Of a stretch of DNA of 64,000 nucleotides, positions 1 through 8,609 are shown piece after piece (position 1 is the stretch's first letter; every line of letters begins with the position of its first letter). The stretch is from the NCBI GenBank assembly GCA_016714445.1, contig JADJNF010000010.1:186001-250000 (forward strand), given 5' to 3'. This DNA is from Saprospiraceae bacterium (GTDB lineage: Bacteria; Bacteroidota; Bacteroidia; Chitinophagales; Saprospiraceae). The notes beneath the pieces were generated by a model that saw nothing but the letters and a program-made list of their open reading frames with translations, was not told the origin of the DNA and searched no databases. A program made the translations under genes and the position numbers.

Positions 1-161
1 TCCAAGTTTAATTCCTTTTTGACTTCCTTAGCATCATTTTTTATTAATCCTTTGGCACTGTCAAAATTCCATGATTTTTTACATAGATCTGCATATTTCT
101 CCTTTGATGAAAGATTATCTAAAACTGAATTAATAATACTTTCAAATTCAGTATAATTCAT
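1..161 (-). CDS. Hypothetical protein, N-terminal part (cut by window edge)
   Basis: An open frame of 53 codons starts at an ATG (161-159, minus strand) and runs off the left edge without a stop. The composition is rich in Lys, Glu, Ser and Asn and looks coding (begins MNYTEFESIINSVLDNLSSK). I do not recognise a family. No signal peptide or membrane segment is visible in this part. It is transcribed in the same direction as the TonB receptor, but about 400 bases and a terminator lie between them, so it is probably a separate unit. Confidence 0.4.
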   Translation of the reverse strand, partial: MNYTEFESIINSVLDNLSSKEKYADLCKKSWNFDSAKGLIKNDAKEVKKELNL

Positions 162-497
162 GTCAATAATATTGGATTTTTTTGAATAATCAGCTACAAC
201 TCATAGAAATATCTACGAGCCCGATGGTACAAATGTAAGAATAATGATGAACAATAAATAGATGGCTTGCAGATACTTCAGTTGAACTAACCTGCTATAT
301 GGGAATTCCTTATATTTTGTGTTTTATGTTTTTAAGGCTTTGGAGATGTTTTGATTTTTATTCTGCAGTAGTTTCGACATGGTAAATACTCACATTATTT
401 TGCTTATTCCCTGCCATTTCGAGCTGCGGAGCAGTAAGAAATCTTTTCTATTAGTTAAATTTGACAAAGTACGAGGAGTTACATTAATAGAAATAAG
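162..497. other. Intergenic stretch without a supported gene
   Basis: This stretch is AT-rich. A short open piece near 195-261 reads like the tail of a protein (NIYEPDGTNVRIMMNNK then stop) but has an in-frame stop just upstream. It may be a gene remnant. Nothing else was seen. Confidence 0.5.
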
Positions 498-529
498 AAG
501 AGACCTTCCAACTTTATGAAAGATCTCTT
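498..529 (-). terminator. Probable terminator of the TonB receptor gene
   Basis: AAGAGACCTT and AAAGATCTCTT pair as a stem with one mismatch around a short loop, followed on the minus strand by a T-rich tract. It lies 27 bases past the stop of the TonB receptor. It resembles the stronger hairpin at 5713-5742, which shares the core GACCTTCCAACTTT. Confidence 0.5.
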
Positions 530-555
530 CCTTTATTAAATAACAAGCCACATAA

Positions 556-3357
556 TTATTTTCCGAAGAAGTCAAACTTCACACCAAGATTGATTCTTGC
601 ATTGTAAAATTCTTCCTGAAATGTTCTTTCCTGAATTCCCTGATAATATCTTAATGGTTGATTAGTCAGGTTGTTTGCTTCTGCATAGATACGCCATTTG
701 GGAGTGATCGCATATGATGCATTGACATCTACAAAAGTCTGTTTATCATAATAAATATCGTTAAAAGCAGTTCCACCTATCAAATCAATATAGCCACTCG
801 CAAAGTTTAATGATGTCCTGACGACCAGTTTTTTTGTCTCATATGATAACGAAGCATTAAACATATTTTTTGCCGTGCCGGTCAATCTCAGATCATCATT
901 CTCACGTTCCTGGATACCTGTAGTACTCGATTCGGTAAAAGTATAATTTAAATAAACGCCAAACCCTTTCAGAAATCCCGGCAGAAAATCCAATTGTCTC
1001 TGCACGGCTACTTCAAATCCATATACATCAGCAGTTCCACCGTTTTCTGGTCTAGTAAATGATCGAAGTTGACCAAATTTAGCAACCATTGTGTCTAGAT
1101 CTGTTTTGGAATAAATAAAATTACTGATGTCTTTATAAAATCCTCCTACAGAAATGACTCCTATTGATTTGAAATAGTTTTCATACATCAGGTCAAAATT
1201 CATGGCTGTAGTAGCTTTCAATTCAGAATTTCCTTCTACCAGAGTCATATTGTCCGGACTGTAATTTGCGTATGGTACCAGGTCAAAATAATTTGGTCTT
1301 GCCAGGGTATTTGTCCAGGCAAATCTTAAAATGGAGTTATCATTAAAATCATACTTTAAATGGGCTCCCGGTAATATATTTGTATATTTTTTTGATGTTT
1401 CAGCTGTAGGTTTAGCTTCTTCATTGTCTTCATCAAATTCAAAACCGCTGTACTTAATAGATGTATTTTCTATTCTGACACCCACGATAGCCAAAAGTTT
1501 ATCTGTAATTTTATAATCTACCATCACATATCCGCCAGCGATGTTTTCCTGGGCTGTATAGTTGGTAGTGATATATTCAGCAATGGCATCTTCTTTCTCA
1601 AATTTGGAAGCATTACCAAGATCCAAACCTCCCAAAAAATCTTTGGTAACAAAATAGCCCGGAACATATTTTTCGCCATTTAAAAATACTCTTTCATTTT
1701 GTCTGGAAAGTGGAAGAATACCCAATGTATTTCCACCTGAAACTAGATCAGTAATCGGGTCGTAAATATCATACGTATTTACTCTCTCCTTGTCTTTTCC
1801 GCGATATCTGGCTCCAAACTGTATTTTCCCATTGTTGCTGAAGATCGGAAGTTCAAAATCCAATCTGCCGTTGATATCCTTTTCATTGGTATTATTATTG
1901 GATTCGCAGATTTCATTCAGACTTAGGGTCAATTCATCCGCACTGTTTTTTAATGTGACCAGATACTTTGATGGATCTTTATAGTCAACAATAACCGTTT
2001 TATTGCTTCGATGAGTGATATATCTTTCATTTGGTCTGTCTTCCTGTGCAGTGGCATATGTACCTGACCAAGTCATTTTCATCTTACCCAATGCATGATC
2101 TCCGGACAAAGTATAGTTGGCCACACGTTGATCTTCCAACCTGCTTCCTTTGTTTCTATCATTATCAATACCTCCTTTGGTCTGTATGGCAACTCTTCCC
2201 TGCAACTCCAGCAATCCATCTGATAATTTGGTAAATTTGTTGGCCGTGATAGGCGTATTGAGTCTGTCCACTCTGAACCTGTACCTGTTTTCCCAGTCAT
2301 CTCTCCAGTTGTACATAGAGTTGAAGTAGATGTTGTGACCTTTTGCTACTTCATAATCCAGTGATAATGACGCACTTCTTCTAACTCTCTGAACATCGTA
2401 TTTTCTGAGATCAAAACCGGATAAAACTACCGGATATCCTGGAACATCCGTCTCTTCCCAAACCCCTTCAAAATTGTCAGAACCAAAGGTGTGATTATTG
2501 TAAGAAGCTGAAAGTATTACACCCAGTCTATTATTCATCAATCTGTTACCAAGAATGAGCGAACCATTCCAAATGGGTTTTTCAGACAATAAATTGAGTC
2601 CTGAGCCTATGGTTCCTGAAAGCCTTAGTCCACTTGGTGCTTTTCTGGTGACCAGATTGACCGAACCACCTATCGCATCTGCATCCATATTAGGCAGTAC
2701 AGCTTTATTTACTTCAACTGCCTGAACCATGTCAGCCGGAATAAGATCCATCTGCACATTTCTGTTGTCCCCTTCAGCAGAAGGAACTCTTTCACCGTTG
2801 ATAGTAACAGAGTTCAGTTGTGGTGCCATACCTCTGATGATGATATTTCTGGCTTCGCCCTGATCATTCTGCATGGTGATGCCGGGTATTCTTTTAACCG
2901 CATCACCGATATTGGCATCAGGAAATTTACCTATCTGATCTGCTGCTACAATATTGGTAATATTAGCATTATTTTTTTGTTGATTGAGTGCTTTTGCCTG
3001 ACCACGTAATCTGTCACCCAGGATGAGCACTTCATCACCTACCACAGATGCCTCAGTAATTGATACATTTAATTCTGTACTTTTTCCATTAATGATGCTT
3101 ACATTAACTATTTTATCTTCATAACCCAGATACGTTATGGTCATTGTGATTTCTCCTTCATCCAGACCGGTAATCTGATATTTTCCCGCATTATCGGAAA
3201 TGGTTCCTTTGACAGGATTTGTATTGATCCAAATGGCTGCTCCCGGCATGACCAATCCAAGATCATCTGTAATCTTTCCTGAAATTCTTCCTGATTGCGC
3301 ATGAAGCATTATCATGGAAACTATGGTTAATAAAATGGTGTGTAAAGACTTTTGCAT
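556..3357 (-). CDS. TonB-dependent outer-membrane receptor
   Basis: This 933-residue protein has a signal peptide (residues 1 to about 21, ending LHAQS), a CarboxypepD-regulatory-like beta-sandwich at about 23-105, a plug at about 125-240 (IIIRGMAPQLNSVTINGERV) and a long beta-barrel to a C-terminal Phe-rich strand. It should import a large or chelated substrate across the outer membrane with TonB energy. It diverges from a phytase gene, and receptor-phytase neighbourhoods are common in Gram-negative bacteria, so an inositol-phosphate or phosphate-related ligand is a reasonable inference. Its promoter region carries candidate Pho boxes (3404-3432). Length and domain order are normal; no damage was seen. 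Confidence 0.9.
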   Translation of the reverse strand: MQKSLHTILLTIVSMIMLHAQSGRISGKITDDLGLVMPGAAIWINTNPVKGTISDNAGKYQITGLDEGEITMTITYLGYEDKIVNVSIINGKSTELNVSITEASVVGDEVLILGDRLRGQAKALNQQKNNANITNIVAADQIGKFPDANIGDAVKRIPGITMQNDQGEARNIIIRGMAPQLNSVTINGERVPSAEGDNRNVQMDLIPADMVQAVEVNKAVLPNMDADAIGGSVNLVTRKAPSGLRLSGTIGSGLNLLSEKPIWNGSLILGNRLMNNRLGVILSASYNNHTFGSDNFEGVWEETDVPGYPVVLSGFDLRKYDVQRVRRSASLSLDYEVAKGHNIYFNSMYNWRDDWENRYRFRVDRLNTPITANKFTKLSDGLLELQGRVAIQTKGGIDNDRNKGSRLEDQRVANYTLSGDHALGKMKMTWSGTYATAQEDRPNERYITHRSNKTVIVDYKDPSKYLVTLKNSADELTLSLNEICESNNNTNEKDINGRLDFELPIFSNNGKIQFGARYRGKDKERVNTYDIYDPITDLVSGGNTLGILPLSRQNERVFLNGEKYVPGYFVTKDFLGGLDLGNASKFEKEDAIAEYITTNYTAQENIAGGYVMVDYKITDKLLAIVGVRIENTSIKYSGFEFDEDNEEAKPTAETSKKYTNILPGAHLKYDFNDNSILRFAWTNTLARPNYFDLVPYANYSPDNMTLVEGNSELKATTAMNFDLMYENYFKSIGVISVGGFYKDISNFIYSKTDLDTMVAKFGQLRSFTRPENGGTADVYGFEVAVQRQLDFLPGFLKGFGVYLNYTFTESSTTGIQERENDDLRLTGTAKNMFNASLSYETKKLVVRTSLNFASGYIDLIGGTAFNDIYYDKQTFVDVNASYAITPKWRIYAEANNLTNQPLRYYQGIQERTFQEEFYNARINLGVKFDFFGK

Positions 3358-3386
3358 ACGAATATTTTTTATGTTAAAATAAGCCG

Positions 3387-3432
3387 CAAGATTAGCTACG
3401 TAACATTAAGTGCAGGTTAATTTAACATTAAA
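3387..3432 (-). promoter_or_regulatory. Candidate Pho-box array and -7 element for the TonB receptor
   Basis: On the minus strand three heptamers, TTTAATG (3432-3426), ATTAACC (3421-3415) and CTTAATG (3410-3404), follow at an exact 11-bp period. A -7-like TAATCTTG lies at 3394-3387. The second and first units start 27 and 38 bases upstream of the -7. PhoB-type regulators bind direct repeats of 7 bp with 4-bp spacers over the -35 region; assignment to PhoB here is inference. Confidence 0.5.
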
Positions 3433-3547
3433 CAATTGGTTGGGACTTAATCAAAAAAAGAATTTTCATTCTTCCGGTGACAAATTTTTAAAATATCCCG
3501 ACGAATAATAAATCAATATTCTGCTGAACCAATTCGTAACTAATTTC

Positions 3548-3604
3548 TTTAACAGTAACTTAATATTAATTTTCATTGGATATCTGTAAGTATGTGGATT
3601 TTTG
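3548..3604 (+). promoter_or_regulatory. Candidate Pho-box array and -7 element for the phytase
   Basis: TTTAACA (3548), CTTAATA (3559) and TTTTCAT (3570) form an 11-bp-period direct-repeat array. A -7-like GATTTTTG lies at 3597-3604, so the last two units start 27 and 38 bases upstream of it, the same phase as in the divergent receptor promoter. The -7 element would overlap the TTG at 3602, which argues for a start codon further downstream. Confidence 0.5.
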
Positions 3605-3619
3605 TGCTTTCAAATACCT

Positions 3620-4699
3620 ATGTATATGTTTCGTTACCTACTATATCTTTTGCTTTTTGTAATCACTTTTTTTGGATGCAAGTCTGATATCCGGCTGAAA
3701 GATACTTTGCAACCGGCAGTCACCACGCAAAAAGTAGCCCATGACACCGATGACCCGGCCATCTGGATACATCCCACTGACCCATCTTTAAGTCTTATCA
3801 TTGGGACAGACAAAGGGGGAGATACCGGTAAAGGTGGTTTGTATGTTTTTAATCTTAAAGGGGAAATCGATACTTCGAAAACGGTAACATTACAAAGACC
3901 AAACAATGTAGATGTTGCATATGGACTAAATATAAATGGCGTAAAAACTGATATTGCGGTTTGTACAGAACGAAATACAAATTCTATTCGGGTCTTTTCT
4001 TTACCTGACATGAAACAAATAGATCAAGGTGGCATTGCCGTTTTTGAAGATGATACACTGCGGTCACCCATGGGAGTGGCCTTATATACCGATGTGATTT
4101 CCGGCAATATTTATGCCATAACAGGACGCAAAACCGGTCCGAAAGATGGCTATTTATACCAATACCTTTTAAAATCAGATAGTACTGGAACCGTAAAAGG
4201 TCAATTGGTAAGAAAATTTGGAAAATTTAGTGGTAAAAAGGAAATAGAGTCTATTGTTGTTGATAATGAATTGGGGTATATATATTATTCCGACGAAGGT
4301 GTAGGTGTAAGAAAATATTATGCCCATCCGGACAGCAGCAATACTGAGTTGGCTATTTTCGCCACATCAGGTGTGCGGGAAGACCATGAGGGGCTTTCTA
4401 TATATAAAACCAGTGAAAGGGAAGGTTATATATTATTATCCGATCAGCAAGCCAATCAATTTCACATCTTCTCCAGAGAAGGAACCAAAGCAAACAAAAA
4501 CGACCATCCATTGATAAAAATCATAAAGACCAGTACAGATGAGAGTGATGGAAGTGAAGTAAGCAGCGTTTCATTTAATAATACATTTAAAAATGGACTA
4601 TTTGTGGCCATGAGTACGGATGGTACATTTCAGCTGTATCGATGGGAAGACATAGCAGGTAAAGATTTGCTGATATCCGGATCAAATAATAAAAAATAA
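3620..4699 (+). CDS. Phytase, beta-propeller type, lipoprotein
   Basis: This is a beta-propeller phytase family protein that releases phosphate from phytate. A hydrophobic leader ending in a lipobox-like TFFGC predicts a lipoprotein. The body carries family-like segments such as DTDDPAIWIHPTDPSLS near the start, YGLNINGVKTDIAVCTERN in the middle and EHEGLSIYKT-like repeats (here DHEGLSIYKT). The frame opens at a TTG at 3602, but the predicted promoter covers that codon; ATG at 3620 or 3626 gives a standard lipoprotein leader. It diverges from a TonB receptor, with candidate Pho boxes between them, which fits phosphate-starvation expression. Family assignment is strong; substrate is known only from the family. 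Confidence 0.85.
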   Translation: MYMFRYLLYLLLFVITFFGCKSDIRLKDTLQPAVTTQKVAHDTDDPAIWIHPTDPSLSLIIGTDKGGDTGKGGLYVFNLKGEIDTSKTVTLQRPNNVDVAYGLNINGVKTDIAVCTERNTNSIRVFSLPDMKQIDQGGIAVFEDDTLRSPMGVALYTDVISGNIYAITGRKTGPKDGYLYQYLLKSDSTGTVKGQLVRKFGKFSGKKEIESIVVDNELGYIYYSDEGVGVRKYYAHPDSSNTELAIFATSGVREDHEGLSIYKTSEREGYILLSDQQANQFHIFSREGTKANKNDHPLIKIIKTSTDESDGSEVSSVSFNNTFKNGLFVAMSTDGTFQLYRWEDIAGKDLLISGSNNKK

Positions 4700-4883
4700 G
4701 CTCATTTCAAATTAGAAAAAATTCCGCTAATTTTCTTTTAACGCTGATTTCCGCTAATTTTTTACATCCACTAAATTGATATATTTAAATTTATCTGTCT
4801 TTTTATTCAAGCGTCTTATTATTATACTCAATTTAAATCCGCCCAGATAAGATAATGATTTTCAGAAGAATTGGTTGTTTATT

Positions 4884-4970
4884 GAGTCCGCACCAAAAAT
4901 ACAAATGGTATGATAATCAAAGGTTTTTTACCCTGACCCTAAAGGGGTATACATCTGATTATCAATGTAG
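4884..4970 (+). repeat. Dispersed 87-bp palindromic element, copy 1
   Basis: The element runs from GAGTCC to a TGTAG end, with GATAATCAAA and CTGATTATC as the stem arms and ACCCTGACCCTAAAGGGG in the loop region. A second copy lies inverted at 36007-36092. It is intergenic between the phytase and GNAT genes, a stretch (4700-5144) that otherwise holds nothing recognised. It has no coding capacity and resembles a MITE or REP-type unit. Confidence 0.7.
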
Positions 4971-5144
4971 TAAAAAGCAGTGTTTTTTTTTTATTTCTCG
5001 TCAATAAAGACTTTTCAGAACTGACACACTTATTATAATTTTTTAAACCCATTAGATTAATCTATAAAAAATTAACTGACAAAGATCAGCCGGATGTATT
5101 TGTAAAACCTATTGTCGTACCTTTTTTAATGAGTAGTTATATAT

Positions 5145-5687
5145 ATGTTTGAAAACCATTTATTTGATGTTGTAAAACCATCTGTCAGGCTGGAGTATGA
5201 ATTGGTGGAAGAATCAAATGTTATCAAATTGCTCAAAATATTTAAGGAAGATGACAATCCATATGTGACAGAAGATTACAAGGACTTAAAAAAACTTAAG
5301 AAGTATTACAAATACATGCAACAACTCCGGACCTCCCAATCCAACCTTGCAGGTCATGATTGGCTGATCAAGTTGAAAGATACACAAACATATATAGGCG
5401 TGATCAGTATTTACGAACTATCCAGAGAGACCATCAACGACCATGATCACAAATTTACTATAGGGTTTGCCATAGGTAATGCTTATCATCGGAATTATTA
5501 TGCCACGGAAGCCATCCTCCATTTGTTTGATTTTGCCAAAAACGTATTGGGCAGGTCTTTGGCTTTGGCATATATCCAGGATGGAAATCGACCTTCCAAA
5601 CAATTGTTCCAAAAATTAGGATTTGAAGATGTCACCGATGAATATATGGGTGGACCGGATGTACGATTTTATCATTTGGAGATTTGA
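5145..5687 (+). CDS. GNAT family N-acetyltransferase
   Basis: This 180-residue protein has the layout of a RimJ/RimL-like GNAT enzyme. An N-terminal strand region is followed by YIGVISIYELSRE (about 85-97), the acetyl-CoA-binding region around IGFAIGNAYHRNYYATEAI (about 108-126), and the C-terminal RPSKQLFQKLGFEDV motif typical of the last strand. The acceptor is not predictable. It is a monocistronic gene ending just before a strong bidirectional terminator. Nothing unusual was seen. Confidence 0.8.
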   Translation: MFENHLFDVVKPSVRLEYELVEESNVIKLLKIFKEDDNPYVTEDYKDLKKLKKYYKYMQQLRTSQSNLAGHDWLIKLKDTQTYIGVISIYELSRETINDHDHKFTIGFAIGNAYHRNYYATEAILHLFDFAKNVLGRSLALAYIQDGNRPSKQLFQKLGFEDVTDEYMGGPDVRFYHLEI

Positions 5688-5712
5688 CGGTTTTTCAACA
5701 TATTGAAATATG

Positions 5713-5742
5713 AAAGACCTTCCAACTTTTTGGAAGGTCTTT
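5713..5742. terminator. Bidirectional intrinsic terminator
   Basis: AAAGACCTTCC and GGAAGGTCTTT form a perfect 11-bp stem around an 8-base loop, with T-rich sequence on one side and A-rich sequence on the other. It lies between the convergent GNAT (plus) and phosphatase (minus) genes and can serve both. Confidence 0.85.
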
Positions 5743-5777
5743 CTTTATTAACTAACAGAAACAAAATTTATTTTAGC

Positions 5778-7670
5778 TTACCTCCACAATTCAAATGGTG
5801 TAAAAGGGATTTCATTTTTATTGCTATCCAGATACCCTGCTTGCAAATGTTGAGACCCTTTAAACTCCATATATTCTATCTTGATTTTATGTTTTCCTTT
5901 TGCCAAGATAGTCTGACCAGTCTTGGACATGGCGCTATGGTCACCATCGTGATCTATGAGCAATTCATCATTGATATACAGTTTTGAGCCATCATCTGAG
6001 TTGATATAAAACGTGCGGATACCTGTTGCTGGTATTTCGATATATCCTTCTATCACTAGTCCGAAGTGATCTTCTCTATGCGGAAGAGCTGAAAGATTGA
6101 GCTGCTGCATTACACCTGTTTTTACAGCCTGAAGCATTGAGAAATCCGGAATGTTTTTCCAATCTCCTTCATAGTACTTATAGTTTAGTCCTTTGATCAT
6201 ATCCTTTTTTACAGTTGGTGCTTGCGGACTCATTTTCTTGACAGACTGTTGGGTGATTCTACTTTGGTTACCATCTTTGGTGTATGCCCGAGCTCTGATC
6301 GTACACGTTTTATCTACCATTATGGGCTGACTATATCGGCTGCTTTTATCGGTAGGTTCTGTACCATCGGTTGTATAATATATCATCAAATCATCCATTG
6401 CTCCAGACAACGTGACGGAAGTGCTTTTTTCAAAAACAGGAACTGATGTTTCTATTTTTACTCCGGGAGGCATTTTGACTATTTTGAGTTTGTCTTTGTT
6501 CTTTTCCATCTGAAAAGCATCAATCAATCTTCCTTCATGGTCAATGGCTTTAAATATCAATTGATCTTGATATATATTGAAGGTACAATAATGATGAACG
6601 GCTTGTAGTTCCGTAGTAAACCAGCTCCTGGTCGGAGCGAAATCTTCAATATATCCGCCTGCACCACCAGAATTAATGTAGATAACGCCATCTTTGGTAT
6701 TAATCCTATCATTGGTCATTGGCCAGCTTCTTTCATACAAATGGGTATGTCCATAAAGACAAAAATCCAAGCCATATTTATCATACAAGGGTACTAAGTT
6801 TCTGGATTTTGATCCAAGATTGGACAGTTCCTTAGCAGTGTCTCCATAATCATTACTATCTGATGTGTACGGTGGATGATGATGCATGGCTATCTTCCAC
6901 ATGGCCGTTGATTTAGAAAGTTCCCACTCCAGCCAATTGTATTGTTCAGAACCTTCATTTATGTCTCTATTGGAATCGAGCATAAAAAACTGAACATTCC
7001 CGTAGGTAAAAGTGTAGTAATACTCTGGTGCAGGTGCCACGATATAGTCATAGTACAAGGGTGAGTCCTGTTCATGATTTCCCAATACAGGATAAATAGG
7101 AACTCGATTCATCAGTATATGCCCAGAAGGAAAAAAGTGTTCGGTCCAATCTGTTTTTTTCAATCCTTTGTCCACCAAATCACCTACATGTACGACAAAA
7201 TTGGGTCTGTCTTGCCATACTTTTTCGGCTATTTTACCCCAGGCCCAAGGTGTGTCATTATTTCGCTGAGTATCGCCTATCAAAGCAAACATGAGTGAAC
7301 TGCTATCCTTTACAGCAGTTTTGAAAGTTGAAGTTGGCGATATCCATTCTTTACCATCTTCTGTACCGGACACCACTCGATAGAAATAATTGGTCTCAGG
7401 CTTAAGTTTTTCCAGATACACTTCATGCAGTGTTCGCTGTCCTTTGATGTTGACTGTTTTATCTAAATTTGGTTGAGATGCGTTTTTTATAGCTTCGCCA
7501 TATTCTACTTTGGTGGTAGCATTTTTATGTGTTTCCCATAAGATATACATACCTGTTTGGGTAGAAAATTGGAGATACGGTTTTACCAAAAAACCAAGGT
7601 CGCTTTGACAATGTACCAAACAAGTAATTATGATAAAAATTGGTAATAAAAAAATGGATTTGAGGTTCAT
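5778..7670 (-). CDS. Purple-acid-phosphatase-like metallophosphoesterase with chitobiase-C and PA14 domains
   Basis: This is a 630-residue secreted protein. After a signal peptide (ending VHCQS) comes a fibronectin-III-like N domain (about 25-115) and a calcineurin-like phosphoesterase (about 125-330) with GDTQ, VHVGDLVD, GNHEQD, MHHHPPY and YGHTHLYERSW metal-ligand motifs. A chitobiase/hexosaminidase C-terminal-like domain follows (about 410-490, YYTTDGTEPTD), then a PA14 domain (about 505-620, FYINSDDGSKLYINDELL), probably for glycan binding. It likely hydrolyses phosphate esters outside the inner membrane. It starts 15 bases after the PhnZ-like gene on the same strand, so both form one operon under the promoter at 8311-8353. 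Confidence 0.85.
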   Translation of the reverse strand: MNLKSIFLLPIFIIITCLVHCQSDLGFLVKPYLQFSTQTGMYILWETHKNATTKVEYGEAIKNASQPNLDKTVNIKGQRTLHEVYLEKLKPETNYFYRVVSGTEDGKEWISPTSTFKTAVKDSSSLMFALIGDTQRNNDTPWAWGKIAEKVWQDRPNFVVHVGDLVDKGLKKTDWTEHFFPSGHILMNRVPIYPVLGNHEQDSPLYYDYIVAPAPEYYYTFTYGNVQFFMLDSNRDINEGSEQYNWLEWELSKSTAMWKIAMHHHPPYTSDSNDYGDTAKELSNLGSKSRNLVPLYDKYGLDFCLYGHTHLYERSWPMTNDRINTKDGVIYINSGGAGGYIEDFAPTRSWFTTELQAVHHYCTFNIYQDQLIFKAIDHEGRLIDAFQMEKNKDKLKIVKMPPGVKIETSVPVFEKSTSVTLSGAMDDLMIYYTTDGTEPTDKSSRYSQPIMVDKTCTIRARAYTKDGNQSRITQQSVKKMSPQAPTVKKDMIKGLNYKYYEGDWKNIPDFSMLQAVKTGVMQQLNLSALPHREDHFGLVIEGYIEIPATGIRTFYINSDDGSKLYINDELLIDHDGDHSAMSKTGQTILAKGKHKIKIEYMEFKGSQHLQAGYLDSNKNEIPFTPFELWR

Positions 7671-7685
7671 CGTTTTGTTTTGAAA

Positions 7686-8279
7686 TTATGATGTTGGTTG
7701 TTTTAAGCTAAACTGCAAATGCGTTTTTATCAGCTGACGAATATAATCAAGATTTTCGTCTACAGGGATTTCAGATTTGGCCATCTCGTCCCATTTTCTC
7801 AATTGGATATAACTATCAAAATGCTGGTCTTCCTGAAAATGTTTTGCTTCTTCCTGGCTCATCTTGCCCCCTTGAAATTCCAGTGTATGTTTGCTCGCTT
7901 CAGATAATTGGTCATAATACTCAGGGTATCTATAGGTGAGATATCTTTTGGCATTGACATGAGAAGCAATAAGTCGGCATACTTTATTGGAAAAACCCAT
8001 TTTGCGGAGGAAATTAGCACCAAGTGTTTCATGATCTACGACTCCGTAACTATCCATTACTTGATGTTCGTCACTCTCATCGATACACAAATGTCCGATG
8101 TCATGAAGAAAAGCAGCAAGAATCGTTTCATCATCATAGCCACTGGTTTTAGCAAGATTTGCAGCCTGAAGTGCGTGTTGCAGTTGAGTAACTCCTTCTC
8201 CAAAATATAGTTCATCGCCATATTTCCTATATATTGAAATGATAGAATCTGTGATTTGAAATATTCTGTCGGCCATCAT
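7686..8279 (-). CDS. HD-domain oxygenase-like protein, phosphonate-degradation associated (PhnZ-like)
   Basis: This 197-residue cytoplasmic HD-domain protein has the arrangement of the phosphonate-associated HDIG family: LQHALQAANLA, the HD pair in AAFLHDIGHLC (about residues 55-65), DHETLGANFL and ASHVNAKRYL. Characterised PhnZ uses a mixed-valence di-iron centre to cleave 2-amino-1-hydroxyethylphosphonate to glycine and phosphate. The N-terminal MM leaves either Met as the start. It heads a two-gene operon with the phosphatase. Its usual partner, the 2-oxoglutarate hydroxylase PhnY, is not in the window; other phosphonate genes are 4 kb away on the plus strand. The role is inferred from family and context. 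Confidence 0.75.
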   Translation of the reverse strand: MMADRIFQITDSIISIYRKYGDELYFGEGVTQLQHALQAANLAKTSGYDDETILAAFLHDIGHLCIDESDEHQVMDSYGVVDHETLGANFLRKMGFSNKVCRLIASHVNAKRYLTYRYPEYYDQLSEASKHTLEFQGGKMSQEEAKHFQEDQHFDSYIQLRKWDEMAKSEIPVDENLDYIRQLIKTHLQFSLKQPTS

Positions 8280-8310
8280 GTCATACTTTTGAAAGGCAAA
8301 ATTATGATCC

Positions 8311-8353
8311 CAAATTTATCTTTAAGTATCTGAAATATTAAGGTATGGTTAAG
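8311..8353 (-). promoter_or_regulatory. Candidate Pho-box array and -7 element for the PhnZ-like/phosphatase operon
   Basis: On the minus strand CTTAACC (8353-8347), CTTAATA (8342-8336) and AGATACT (8331-8325) are spaced at exactly 11 bp. They are followed by a TAAATTTG (8318-8311) that matches the Bacteroidota -7 consensus. The first two units start 35 and 24 bases upstream of the -7, close to the phase seen at 3387, 3548 and 12282. Confidence 0.5.
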
Positions 8354-8429
8354 TTGTGTGGAGAAGGTGTTTTGGCGGGATAAAGAACTTAATCAAATAT
8401 GTTTTATTTGAATAGAAGTGAATGGTAAG

Positions 8430-8466
8430 TCATTCATTAAATACTAAATTAACTCATTATGAATGA
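8430..8466. repeat. TCATTCAT / ATGAATGA inverted repeat upstream of the methylase gene
   Basis: TCATTCAT (8430-8437) and ATGAATGA (8459-8466) are perfect inverted arms, and another ATTCATTCATT follows near 8495. They could be an operator for the restriction-modification genes, or only AT-rich chance. No controller gene is present. Confidence 0.3.
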
Positions 8467-8569
8467 GATATCATACAGAGTGTGAATATATTAGATTCAT
8501 TCATTTTAACAAAATACACTAGAAATTCATTTTGCTTCGTAGAAATTTCAAGAGTCAGAAATAATTGTG

Positions 8570-8577
8570 TATTTTTG
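8570..8577 (+). promoter_or_regulatory. -7 element of the methylase promoter
   Basis: TATTTTTG fits the Bacteroidota TAnnTTTG element and lies 32 bases before the start codon at 8610. No convincing -33 TTTG is present at the usual distance. Confidence 0.4.
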
Positions 8578-8609
8578 CACATGAGCTGTTTTAAAATCTA
8601 AAGTAGTAG

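Noticed and set aside
190..261. Protein-like tail NIYEPDGTNVRIMMNNK before a stop
   Set aside because: It is only about 20 codons long with an in-frame stop directly upstream and no start. It may be a remnant but is not supported as a gene.
390..575. 61-codon minus-strand frame downstream of the TonB receptor
   Set aside because: It overlaps the receptor's end and the terminator hairpin, and its composition is not protein-like.
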